Shown in pieces: positions 7,936 through 15,892 of a DNA stretch of 49,113 nt. The stretch covers positions 1-49,113 of the forward strand of contig NZ_JAFKEC010000040.1 of NCBI RefSeq assembly GCF_017848315.1, given 5' to 3'. Under the pieces are notes generated by a model. It saw nothing but the letters and a program-made list of their open reading frames with translations. It searched no databases and was not told the origin of the DNA. Position numbers and translations under genes: made by a program. Numbering within the stretch: the stretch's first letter is position 1; each line of letters starts with the position of its first letter. The DNA is from Pseudomonas palmensis. Lineage in GTDB: Bacteria; Pseudomonadota; Gammaproteobacteria; Pseudomonadales; Pseudomonadaceae.

Positions 7936-8934
7936 ATGCGTCTGATCCAATTCGAAACCCCTGCAGCCGCGCGTCACGTCGGCGTCATCGAAGGCGACCT
8001 GATCCAGGTGGTACGCAATACCCGCACCATGCGTGAACTGGCCCTGGCCGCGATTCGCAACGCCCGCAGCCTGTGCGACGAAGTGCTCGCCCGCGGCCTG
8101 GACGCCACCGCCCACAGTTACGCCCGGGCCCTGGCCGACTGCCGGGTGCTGCCGCCGCTGGACCACGACGACCCCGCCCACTGCCTGATCAGCGGCACCG
8201 GCCTGACCCACCTGGGCAGCGCCTCGACCCGCGACAAGATGCACCAGCAGAAAATCGACGACAGCACCGCCCTGACCGACACCGCCCGCATCTTCCAGTG
8301 GGGCATCGAAGGCGGCCGCCCGCCCTCCGGCACCGCCGGTGTGCAGCCGGAATGGTTCTACAAGGGCGACGGCTCGATCGTGGTACGCCCCGGCCAGCCG
8401 TTCCAGAGCCCCGCCTTTGCCGAAGACAGCGGCGAAGAGCCCGAGCTGGCCGGCCTGTACGTGATCGGCGATGACGGCCAGCCCTACCGGGTAGGCTTCG
8501 CCATCGGCAACGAGTTCTCCGACCATGTGATGGAGCGGCGCAACTACCTGTACCTGGCCCACTCCAAGCTGCGCAACTGCTCCTACGGCCCCGAGTTGCG
8601 GGTCGGCGAGCTGCCCGCTCACCTGGGCGGCGTCAGCCGTATCCACCGCGGTGATAACCTGCTGTGGGAAAAGGAATTCCTCAGCGGCGAGGACAACATG
8701 TGCCATTCGCTGGAGAACCTGGAGTACCACCACTTCAAATACACCCAGTTCCTGCGTCCGGGCGATGTGCACGTGCACTTCTTCGGCACCGCGACCCTGT
8801 CGTTCGCCGACCAGGTCAAGGCCGCGCCCGGCGACGTGTTCGAAATCAGCCTGCCCGAGTTCGGCGCCCCGCTGCGCAATGGCATCAGCGTGACGCCTTC
8901 GGCCATCTCACCCGGCGAGGTGAAAGCGCTCTGA
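7936..8934 (+). CDS. FAH-superfamily protein, AraD1/GguC-like
   Basis: The protein has 332 residues and starts at an ATG with AGGAGT upstream. The C-terminal half shows the fumarylacetoacetate-hydrolase fold metal site: acidic residues in GEEPELAGLY, then an Asp in FAIGNEFSDHV, followed by the KLRNCSYGPEL turn typical of the family. GguC/AraD1-type proteins often sit in sugar or sugar-acid operons. FAH-fold enzymes include 2-keto-3-deoxy-acid dehydratases and beta-keto-acid decarboxylases. It is the first gene of an operon with permease, GarD and alpha-ketoglutarate semialdehyde dehydrogenase, in the place normally held by KdgD. I infer it acts on the 5-keto-4-deoxyglucarate made by GarD. This is a hypothesis. 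Confidence 0.85.
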   Translation: MRLIQFETPAAARHVGVIEGDLIQVVRNTRTMRELALAAIRNARSLCDEVLARGLDATAHSYARALADCRVLPPLDHDDPAHCLISGTGLTHLGSASTRDKMHQQKIDDSTALTDTARIFQWGIEGGRPPSGTAGVQPEWFYKGDGSIVVRPGQPFQSPAFAEDSGEEPELAGLYVIGDDGQPYRVGFAIGNEFSDHVMERRNYLYLAHSKLRNCSYGPELRVGELPAHLGGVSRIHRGDNLLWEKEFLSGEDNMCHSLENLEYHHFKYTQFLRPGDVHVHFFGTATLSFADQVKAAPGDVFEISLPEFGAPLRNGISVTPSAISPGEVKAL

Positions 8935-8940
8935 ACCGCA

Positions 8941-8961
8941 GGCGGCGCCCCGCGCGCCGCC
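8941..8961 (+). other. GC-rich intercistronic stem-loop
   Basis: GGCGGCGC and GCGCCGCC form a perfect 8-bp stem with a CCCGC loop, 6 nt after the FAH-fold gene stop. There is no T-tract and the operon continues, so an mRNA-stabilising or processing hairpin is more likely than a terminator. Confidence 0.5.
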
Positions 8962-8991
8962 GCGGCATTTCATAACAACCATAAGAGTGAG

Positions 8992-10314
8992 ATGAGCATG
9001 AAAGACACCTCCTTGCAGGCCGCCCCGGCACCTGCCCTGGCTGCCACCGATGCCCAGCGGCCCACCACCGTGCGCTGGCGCATCTTCTTGATCCTGCTGT
9101 TGCTGGCCGCGATCAACTACATCGACCGCGCCTCGCTGTCGGTGGCGCTGCCGCTGATCTCGGCGGAATTCGAACTGACCCCGGCCATGGAAGGCCTGAT
9201 TCTCAGCGCGTTCTTCTGGTCGTACGCACTGATGCAGATCCCCAGCGGCATGCTGCTGGACCGTTTCCAGGTGCGCAACATCATCGGCGCCGCCACCATC
9301 GGCTGGGGCGCCTTCCAGGCACTGGCCGGCGGCGCGCACAACTGGATCACCCTACTGATCACCCGCGTCGGCCTGGGTGTGGCCGAATCGCCGATCATGC
9401 CGGCCGGGGCCAAGCTCAACGGCGCCTGGCTGACCCCCAACGAGCGTGGGCGTGGCGCCACCCTGGTGGACGGCGGCGCGCCGCTGGGCACCGCATTCGG
9501 CGCGATCATCATCGCCGGCCTGATCACCTGGTTCGACTCCTGGCGTATCGCCTTCGTGATCGCCGGGGTGGGCACCATCGTGGTCGGCATCTGGGCCTGG
9601 TGGTACATCCGCAACCACCCTTCCGAGCACCCCAAGGTCAACGCTGCCGAGCTGGACTACATCAACCAGGCCAACGCGGTGGCCAGCGACGGCAACGGGC
9701 GCAAGGCGATCCTCAAGGAGTTGCTCAAGAGCCGCTCGGTACTGGCCATGTTCGCCGGCTATGCCTGCTACAACAGCGTGTTCTACGGCCTGCTGACCTG
9801 GATGCCGAGCTACCTGCACCAGGCCCACAACCTGGACATCAAGGCCATGGGCGGCGCCACCTTCCTGATCTTCATGTGCGGCTTCGTCGGCGAGCTGATC
9901 GGCGGCTGGATCGCCGACAAGTGGAAAGCCAGCGGCGGCCAGCCCAACACCGTGATGCGCAGCATGTTCGCAGGCTCCGCCGCCGTGGCTGCCCTGTGCA
10001 TCCTGCTGGTGGCCTACACCCCGGATGCCGCGCGGGTCATCGCCCTGCTGTGCGTCGCGCTGTTCTTCATCCGCTGGTGCGGCATGTACTGGTGCCTGCC
10101 GGCGATCCTGGGCGGCAAGTCCAAGGCCGGCATCCTGGGCGGCAGCATGAACTTCTGCGGCAACATGGTCGGCGTACTGGTGCCGATCCTGATCGGCCTG
10201 ATCGTGCAGTTCACCGGCTCCTACTTCCTGGCCCTGATCTTCTTCGTGGTCATGGCCTTCGGCCTGATGCTGTTCTCCGGCCTGATCGACTATCGCGAGC
10301 GCGGCCTGGCGTAA
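8992..10314 (+). CDS. MFS permease, glucarate/galactarate type (ACS family)
   Basis: The protein has 440 residues with about twelve hydrophobic helices. The stretch VAESPIMPAGAKLNGAWL and the downstream NERGRGATLVDGGAPLG match the anion:cation symporter group of the major facilitator superfamily that includes GudP/GarP for glucarate and galactarate. An Asp-Arg pair follows NYI near the first helix (INYIDRASLSVALPLI), as in this group. It lies within the operon between the FAH-fold gene and garD, consistent with import of galactarate by proton symport. The start ATG at 8992 is followed by a second ATG at 8998; either may be used. Confidence 0.85.
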   Translation: MSMKDTSLQAAPAPALAATDAQRPTTVRWRIFLILLLLAAINYIDRASLSVALPLISAEFELTPAMEGLILSAFFWSYALMQIPSGMLLDRFQVRNIIGAATIGWGAFQALAGGAHNWITLLITRVGLGVAESPIMPAGAKLNGAWLTPNERGRGATLVDGGAPLGTAFGAIIIAGLITWFDSWRIAFVIAGVGTIVVGIWAWWYIRNHPSEHPKVNAAELDYINQANAVASDGNGRKAILKELLKSRSVLAMFAGYACYNSVFYGLLTWMPSYLHQAHNLDIKAMGGATFLIFMCGFVGELIGGWIADKWKASGGQPNTVMRSMFAGSAAVAALCILLVAYTPDAARVIALLCVALFFIRWCGMYWCLPAILGGKSKAGILGGSMNFCGNMVGVLVPILIGLIVQFTGSYFLALIFFVVMAFGLMLFSGLIDYRERGLA

Positions 10315-10344
10315 GCCCGGCCCACGCCTCTGGAGATGACTGAG

Positions 10345-11901
10345 ATGCAACTCATTACAACAACAGGCAGCGACAGCGCCGCCAACGCCGTGATCCGCCT
10401 CAACCCGCTGGACGACGTGCTGATCGCCCGCCAGCCCCTGCCCAAGGGCCTGCACCTGCAGGCCGAGCACATCGAGGTGCTGCAGGCCATCCCGGCCGGG
10501 CACAAGGTGGCGGTGCGCGCCATCGCCCCCGGCCAGCCGCTGCGCCGCTACGGGCAGATCATCGGCTTTGCCAGCCAGCCCATCGCCGCCGGCGAGCATG
10601 TGCACGTGCACAACCTGGCCATGGGCGACTTTGCCCGCGACTACGCCTTCGGCGTGGACGCCAGGGGCACACCGGCCACCACCGACGATACCTTCATGGG
10701 CATCGTGCGCGCCGACGGCCGGGTGGCCACGCGCAACTACATCGGCATCCTCACCTCGGTGAACTGCTCGGCCACCGTGGCACGCGCCATCGCCGACCAT
10801 TTTCGCCGCGACATCCACCCCGAGGCGCTCGCGCCCTACCCCAACGTGGACGGCGTGGTGGCCCTGACCCACGGCGTGGGCTGCGCGGTCGACCCCGGCG
10901 GCGAGGCGCTGGCGATGCTGCAGCGCACCCTGGGCGGGTACGCGGTGCATGCCAACTTCGCCTCGGTGCTGATGATCGGCCTGGGCTGCGAGACCAACCA
11001 GATCCCCGACCTGCTGGCCGCCCAGGGCCTGAACAGCAGCCACACCCTGCGCACCTTCACCATCCAGGGCACCGGCGGCACCACGCGCACCATTGCCAGC
11101 GGCATCGCCCAGGTCAAGTCGCTGCTGGCCGAGGCCGATCAGGTGCGTCGCGAGCCGGTCAGCGTCAGGCACCTGACCGTCGGCCTGCAATGTGGCGGCT
11201 CCGACGGCTATTCGGGCATCACCGCCAATCCGGCACTGGGCAATGCGGTGGATCGCCTGGTAGCGGCCGGTGGCACCGCGATACTGTCCGAAACCCCGGA
11301 AATCTACGGCGCCGAGCACCTGCTCACGCGCCGTGCGGTCAGCCGCGAAGTGGGCGAAAAGCTGATCGCGCGCATCCACTGGTGGGAAGCCTACTGCGAG
11401 CGCATGGGCGCCGAACTGAACAACAACCCCTCGGCCGGCAACAAGGCCGGCGGGCTCACCACCATTCTCGAAAAATCCCTGGGCGCCGTGGCCAAGGCCG
11501 GCTCCAGCGACCTGATGGACGTCTACGAATACGCCGAACCGGTGCGTGCCCACGGCCTGGTGTTCATGGACACCCCCGGCTACGACCCGATCTCGGCCAC
11601 CGGCCAGGTCGCCGGCGGCGCCAACCTGATCGCCTTCACCACCGGGCGCGGTTCGGCCTACGGCTGCGCACCGTCGCCCTCGATCAAGCTGGCCACCAAC
11701 GCCCGCCTGTGGGAAACCCAGGAAGACGACATGGACGTGAACTGCGGCGGCATCGCCGACGCCAGCACCACCATCGAGGAACGCGGCGAACACATCTACC
11801 GCCTGATGCTGCGCATTGCCTCGGGCGAGCGCAGCAAGAGCGAACAACATGGCTACGGCCAGAACGAATTCGTGCCCTGGCAGATCGGCGCCATCACCTG
11901 A
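10345..11901 (+). CDS. garD: Galactarate dehydratase
   Basis: The product has 518 residues from the ATG at 10345. I prefer this to the ATG at 10336 because GGAG at 10332-10335 is correctly spaced only for the later codon. It belongs to the UxaA/GarD family: an N-terminal SAF-like region (about 15-90) is joined to the large dehydratase domain, with conserved GCGxGCEtNQ-like (MIGLGCETNQIP), LQCGGSDGYSGITANPALG and the Ser/Gly-rich TTGRGSAYGCAPSPSIK segment. GarD removes water from galactarate to give 5-keto-4-deoxyglucarate in the cytosol. Length matches the E. coli enzyme (523). It sits between the permease and the semialdehyde dehydrogenase. Confidence 0.9.
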   Translation: MQLITTTGSDSAANAVIRLNPLDDVLIARQPLPKGLHLQAEHIEVLQAIPAGHKVAVRAIAPGQPLRRYGQIIGFASQPIAAGEHVHVHNLAMGDFARDYAFGVDARGTPATTDDTFMGIVRADGRVATRNYIGILTSVNCSATVARAIADHFRRDIHPEALAPYPNVDGVVALTHGVGCAVDPGGEALAMLQRTLGGYAVHANFASVLMIGLGCETNQIPDLLAAQGLNSSHTLRTFTIQGTGGTTRTIASGIAQVKSLLAEADQVRREPVSVRHLTVGLQCGGSDGYSGITANPALGNAVDRLVAAGGTAILSETPEIYGAEHLLTRRAVSREVGEKLIARIHWWEAYCERMGAELNNNPSAGNKAGGLTTILEKSLGAVAKAGSSDLMDVYEYAEPVRAHGLVFMDTPGYDPISATGQVAGGANLIAFTTGRGSAYGCAPSPSIKLATNARLWETQEDDMDVNCGGIADASTTIEERGEHIYRLMLRIASGERSKSEQHGYGQNEFVPWQIGAIT

Positions 11902-11932
11902 GCCCCTGCCCTCAACCGACAAGGACCCCGCA

Positions 11933-13519
11933 ATGACCTCTGTTCTCGGCCACAACTACATCGCCGGCCAGCGCAGCGCTGCCGGCACCACCGTACTGCA
12001 GAGCCTGGATGCGAGCACCGGCCAAGCGCTGGCGTGCACCTTCATCCAGGCCACTGCCGAAGAAGTGGACGCCGCCGCCAAGGCTGCCGCCAGCGCCTAC
12101 CCGCAGTTCCGTACGCTGCCTGCGACGCGGCGCGCCGAATTTCTTGATGCCATCGCCGACGAGCTGGACGGCCTGGGCGATGACTTCATCGCCACGGTAT
12201 GCCGCGAAACCGCCCTGCCCGCTGCACGCATCCAGGGCGAACGCGGGCGCACCAGCGGGCAGCTGCGCCTGTTCGCCAACGTGCTGCGCCGTGGCGACTT
12301 CCACGGGGCTCGCATCGACCGCGCGCTGCCCGAGCGCCAGCCACTGCCGCGCCCGGACCTGCGCCAGTACCGTATCGGCCTGGGGCCGGTGGCGGTGTTC
12401 GGCGCCAGCAACTTTCCGCTGGCCTTCTCCACGGCCGGCGGCGATACCGCCTCGGCGCTGGCCGCCGGCTGCCCGGTGGTGTTCAAGGCTCACAGCGGGC
12501 ACATGGCCACCGCCGAATGGGTGGCCGATGCGATCCTGCGCGCTGCGCAGCGCACCGGCATGCCGGCGGGGGTATTCAACATGATCTATGGCGCAGGCGT
12601 GGGGGAATGGCTGGTGCGCCACCCGGCGATCCAGGCGGTGGGTTTCACCGGCTCGCTCAAGGGCGGCAACGCCCTGTGCAAAATGGCCGCCGAGCGCCCG
12701 CAGCCGATCCCGGTGTTCGCCGAGATGTCGAGCATCAACCCCGTCATCCTGCTGCCACAGGCGCTGCAGGTGCGTGGGGCGGCCATCGCCCGCGAGCTGA
12801 CCGGTTCGGTGACCCTGGGCTGCGGCCAGTTCTGCACCAACCCCGGCCTGATCATCGGCGTGCGCTCGCCGGCGTTCAGTGCCTTTGTGCACGCCTTCGT
12901 CGCACAGATGGCCGAACAGCCTGCACAGACCATGCTCAATGCCGGGGCACTGGCCAGTTATGCCAAGGGGCTGGAGCACCTGCACCGCCATCCTGGCCTC
13001 ACGCACCTGGCAGGGGCCGCGCAGAACGGGCGCCAGGCGCAACCCCAGCTGTTCAAGGCCGATGTGAACTTGTTGCTGCAAGGTGATGATTTGCTTCAGG
13101 AAGAAGTGTTCGGCCCAACCACCATCGTTATCGAGGTAGAGGACGATGCGCAGCTGGCGCTGGCATTGCAAGGGCTGCGCGGACAACTGACCGCCACCCT
13201 GATCGGCGAGCAGGCCGAGTTGCTCGAATACCGCTGGCTGGGTGAGTTGCTGGTGGAAAAGGTCGGGCGGGTTCTGCTCAATGGCTATCCGACGGGGGTC
13301 GAGGTGTGCGATGCGATGGTGCATGGCGGACCGTACCCGGCCACGTCCGATGCCCGGGGCACCTCGGTGGGTTCACTGGCGATCGACCGGTTCCTGCGCC
13401 CGGTGTGCTTGCAGAACTACCCCGATGCACTGCTGCCCGAAGCGTTGCAGAATGCCAATCCGCTGGGAATCCAGCGGCTGGTCGATGGCGTCATGAGCCG
13501 CGAGGCTGTCGGCGCCTGA
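11933..13519 (+). CDS. Alpha-ketoglutarate semialdehyde dehydrogenase
   Basis: The protein has 528 residues from the ATG at 11933, which has AAGGA upstream. Longer upstream readings overlap garD and add nothing recognisable. Aldehyde dehydrogenase landmarks are present: the Asn-containing GASNFPLAFSTAGGDT, catalytic Glu in VFAEMSSINP, and nucleophilic Cys in TLGCGQFCTNPG. Length and the wording of these motifs match the NADP-preferring 2,5-dioxovalerate dehydrogenases of sugar-acid pathways. It would oxidise alpha-ketoglutarate semialdehyde to 2-oxoglutarate, the last step of galactarate breakdown. It is the last gene of the operon, followed by a REP element. Confidence 0.9.
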   Translation: MTSVLGHNYIAGQRSAAGTTVLQSLDASTGQALACTFIQATAEEVDAAAKAAASAYPQFRTLPATRRAEFLDAIADELDGLGDDFIATVCRETALPAARIQGERGRTSGQLRLFANVLRRGDFHGARIDRALPERQPLPRPDLRQYRIGLGPVAVFGASNFPLAFSTAGGDTASALAAGCPVVFKAHSGHMATAEWVADAILRAAQRTGMPAGVFNMIYGAGVGEWLVRHPAIQAVGFTGSLKGGNALCKMAAERPQPIPVFAEMSSINPVILLPQALQVRGAAIARELTGSVTLGCGQFCTNPGLIIGVRSPAFSAFVHAFVAQMAEQPAQTMLNAGALASYAKGLEHLHRHPGLTHLAGAAQNGRQAQPQLFKADVNLLLQGDDLLQEEVFGPTTIVIEVEDDAQLALALQGLRGQLTATLIGEQAELLEYRWLGELLVEKVGRVLLNGYPTGVEVCDAMVHGGPYPATSDARGTSVGSLAIDRFLRPVCLQNYPDALLPEALQNANPLGIQRLVDGVMSREAVGA

Positions 13520-13529
13520 TGCGGGCGCC

Positions 13530-13554
13530 TTCGCCGGCAAGGCCGGCTCCTGCA
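13530..13554. repeat. REP element (putida-type)
   Basis: A 25-bp copy of the short palindrome with core GCCGGCCTTGCCGGC, on the minus strand. The same unit recurs at 19439-19464 (same core) and 42456-42481 (one core base changed). It lies between two convergent genes. Confidence 0.85.
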
Positions 13555-13586
13555 CCTGCAGGGGCCAGCCTTCCCGGCGACTGGGG

Positions 13587-15209
13587 TCAACCCTTGTTGG
13601 CAGCCAGGCTGTCAACCAGCATTGCGCTCTGCGCATCGCTGGCTTCGATCATCAGCTGCTTCAGGCTCTTGTCGAAGCCCGGGAACGGCGCTTCGAAGTT
13701 GAACGTGGACTTGCCCAGCAGCCCGCCCACGTACTGGATACGCGCCGCGTCCCAGCTCACCTGCTTCTGACGGCCCAGGCGCGGGTCGCGCAGGAACACC
13801 AGTTGCACCGGGGTAACGCCCGAATAGTCCGCCTTGTCCAGATCGGCACCGGCCGCGATCAGCGCATTGGCCACGGTCTTGTCACGCTGCGTGATGCAGT
13901 AGTGCAAGGCAGTCTGGCCCGCGTAGTTCACCGCATTGATGTCCTGGCTGGCGATCAGGCGCTGGCCCAGTTCGGGGCGCTCCTTGGTCAGGCTGTTGCT
14001 CTTGCACAGCTCGTGCAGCGGCGTGTTGCCGAACAGGTTGGCCGTCTTGGCATTGGACAAGGCCAGCAGCTGGTCGAAGTGCGCGTCCGAGCAATCGCGC
14101 CACGCGTTCTTCAGGCACATCATCAGCCGGGTATTGCCCTCTGCGGTGGTCTTGAGCGGGTCGGCGCCCAGGCTCACCAGCATGTCGTAGGCATTCTCGG
14201 CCACATAGTGGACCGGCAGCTCGGCTTCGGCGACCAGCGGCTTGTTCAGGTCGATGTCAGAGGCCTGCAGCAGGTACTTGAGCGACTCCACATCGGCCAC
14301 GTAGCCGTCACGGGTAGACTTGCCGGCCAGCGCTTCCTTGAGCTTGTAGTGGTTGGGCGGCACGTCCTGGTACGGCACCAGCACCTGTACATCCAGCTCG
14401 CGGTAGATCACGGTCTTGCCGGTGTCCTGCCCCGCCGCGTAGGTTTCGCGTTTTTCGACGGTCTTTTCCGGCCAGTCGGGCGAGGCGAAGTACTGGATCG
14501 AATCGCCATCGCGCTGGCCATCCTTGTAGGCAGTGACCTTACGCAGACGGTAGGTGCCGTCGTCGAGCAGCACGAACTCCTCCTGCAGGCCCTCCAGCTT
14601 GCCCTGGTTGTAGTGCTTGCGCTCCTGCACCTGGCCGGTCGGGTAGAAGGTTTCCTGCACGCCATCGAGCTGGCCGCTGCCGTCCTTGTCATAGTTGGCG
14701 ACCACGGCCGGCACCTGCTCGCCATTGACCACGCGCCAGGCCGATTGGGCCAGGGTGCGACCGTTCTGCTTGCTGCCCTCTTCGTGCACCGTGACCTGTT
14801 CGCGGGTCTGCAGGCCGCTGGCGCAGTCGAACTGGCTATCGGTCTGCTTCTTGCCGGCGATGACGATGCGCTGCTGCGGCTTTTTCTCGCCGCCGCTGCA
14901 ATACACGGTCGTGGTGCCGGTCAGCTGGCCGTCATCCAGTTGCGCCTCGATGGCCACCGAGCCGTCGGCATTGTGGGTAACCCAGTCGCCCTGGACCTTG
15001 CCGTTCTTGACCTTGAACTCGGAGATCAGCGTGTCGCCTTCCTTCCAGATGATGGTGCCGGACACCGGCTCCTTGGTCTTCTTGTCCACATAGATGGCAG
15101 TGGGCTTGCCCTTGCTGCCCTTGGAGGTGGTGACCTCGTCCCACTGGTAACTCGACCCGCAGCCAGCCAGCAACGCGGCAATGCCTGATACAGCCAGTAC
15201 TTTTTTCAC
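13587..15209 (-). CDS. Lipoprotein with MORN-like and ankyrin repeats
   Basis: The protein has 540 residues. The start is GTG at 15209, with AAGGA 7 nt upstream, giving MKK and a lipobox ending Leu-Ala-Gly-Cys17. The N-terminal half contains MORN-variant strands of the kind YPTGQVQERKHYNQGKLEG, repeated loosely over about residues 40-260. The C-terminal half has ankyrin units (GNTPLHELC, then NYAGQTALHYCITQRD, then ADYSGVTPVQL) over about 395-490. Both repeat types bind proteins, or lipids in some MORN cases, so a scaffold anchored to the outer membrane is inferred. It is transcribed just after a small lipoprotein (34-nt gap). No enzyme motif is seen. Confidence 0.8.
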   Translation of the reverse strand: MKKVLAVSGIAALLAGCGSSYQWDEVTTSKGSKGKPTAIYVDKKTKEPVSGTIIWKEGDTLISEFKVKNGKVQGDWVTHNADGSVAIEAQLDDGQLTGTTTVYCSGGEKKPQQRIVIAGKKQTDSQFDCASGLQTREQVTVHEEGSKQNGRTLAQSAWRVVNGEQVPAVVANYDKDGSGQLDGVQETFYPTGQVQERKHYNQGKLEGLQEEFVLLDDGTYRLRKVTAYKDGQRDGDSIQYFASPDWPEKTVEKRETYAAGQDTGKTVIYRELDVQVLVPYQDVPPNHYKLKEALAGKSTRDGYVADVESLKYLLQASDIDLNKPLVAEAELPVHYVAENAYDMLVSLGADPLKTTAEGNTRLMMCLKNAWRDCSDAHFDQLLALSNAKTANLFGNTPLHELCKSNSLTKERPELGQRLIASQDINAVNYAGQTALHYCITQRDKTVANALIAAGADLDKADYSGVTPVQLVFLRDPRLGRQKQVSWDAARIQYVGGLLGKSTFNFEAPFPGFDKSLKQLMIEASDAQSAMLVDSLAANKG

Positions 15210-15243
15210 AGAACGTCCTTGGAGTTGAATGTGGCGTGGGGAG

Positions 15244-15573
15244 TTACTTGATGCGGGTCAGGGTCATGCTGACCAGCTCACCGCCGTCCAGCACCACCAG
15301 GCGGTTGCCGTTGTCTTCGACGCGCGCGTTCATCACCGCGGTGCCGTTCTTGTCGCGGGCGACGACGGTGTCACCGTCACGCTTCCACTCGTCGATCTCG
15401 TACTTGTCGCCCAGCAGGGTGATGTAGTCCTCGTCCAGCTCTGCGGTACCCACGTTGCTCTTGAAGCCCATCACGCTGGCCTGCACGTTGAACTTGCCTT
15501 CGATGGCATCGCTGCCGCAGCCGGCCAGGGCGGCGAACAGCGAGGTGAGCATCAGCGTCTTGATGATTTTCAT
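15244..15573 (-). CDS. Small lipoprotein
   Basis: The protein has 109 residues from the ATG at 15573, which is preceded by AAGGA and gives a compact lipobox signal (Ala-Leu-Ala-Gly-Cys19). The longer reading frame from 15627 would bury the signal peptide. The mature part of about 90 residues is predicted mostly beta from alternating hydrophobic residues. I do not recognise the family. It is the first gene of a two-lipoprotein operon; the MORN/ankyrin lipoprotein starts 34 nt downstream. Confidence 0.75.
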   Translation of the reverse strand: MKIIKTLMLTSLFAALAGCGSDAIEGKFNVQASVMGFKSNVGTAELDEDYITLLGDKYEIDEWKRDGDTVVARDKNGTAVMNARVEDNGNRLVVLDGGELVSMTLTRIK

Positions 15574-15892
15574 TAACCGAGTCCTTAGCACGTATCTGTC
15601 TTGTGGGTTGCACGCTGGCACTTTCATATCAACCTGCCAGCATGAGCAACCTATGACCCTGTCCTACAATTTAAGTTCACTTCATAAACAACTTTAGTTT
15701 ATTTACCTAACTATCTGTTTTAAAACGAAAAATCATGAAAATAGCCTGGGAACCCGGTGATTTGTTTCCTACGCAGATGAGCCCCGCCATGGCCTATGCT
15801 CATCAGCTTGACCCGGATCAACAGCCCGCCGCCCGTGCAGGCGCACCCTGCCCCATGAAGTTGCGCGTGTACCCCCTTGAGGAGAAACGACC
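15574..15892. other. AT-rich divergent intergenic region
   Basis: A 319-bp gap between the lipoprotein operon (minus) and the alcohol dehydrogenase (plus). Positions about 15660-15745 are strongly AT-rich and must hold the promoter or promoters, but several overlapping hexamers are possible and I cannot choose one. No convincing small gene is seen. Confidence 0.4.
15614..15641. promoter_or_regulatory. Inverted repeat upstream of the small lipoprotein
   Basis: GCTGGCA (15614-15620) and TGCCAGC (15635-15641) are perfect inverted repeats separated by 14 nt, about 40 bp upstream of the small lipoprotein start. This could be an operator or a 5'-leader hairpin. Confidence 0.35.

Noticed and set aside
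9352..11955. Long minus-strand open frame of 867 codons
   Set aside because: It lies opposite the permease and garD genes, which have clear family motifs. Its His/Gly/Ala-rich translation is typical of antisense frames in GC-rich DNA.
13587..15209. YwqK-type antitoxin reading of the MORN-like lipoprotein
   Set aside because: The protein has a lipoprotein signal, ankyrin repeats and no toxin gene beside it, so a toxin-antitoxin role is not supported.
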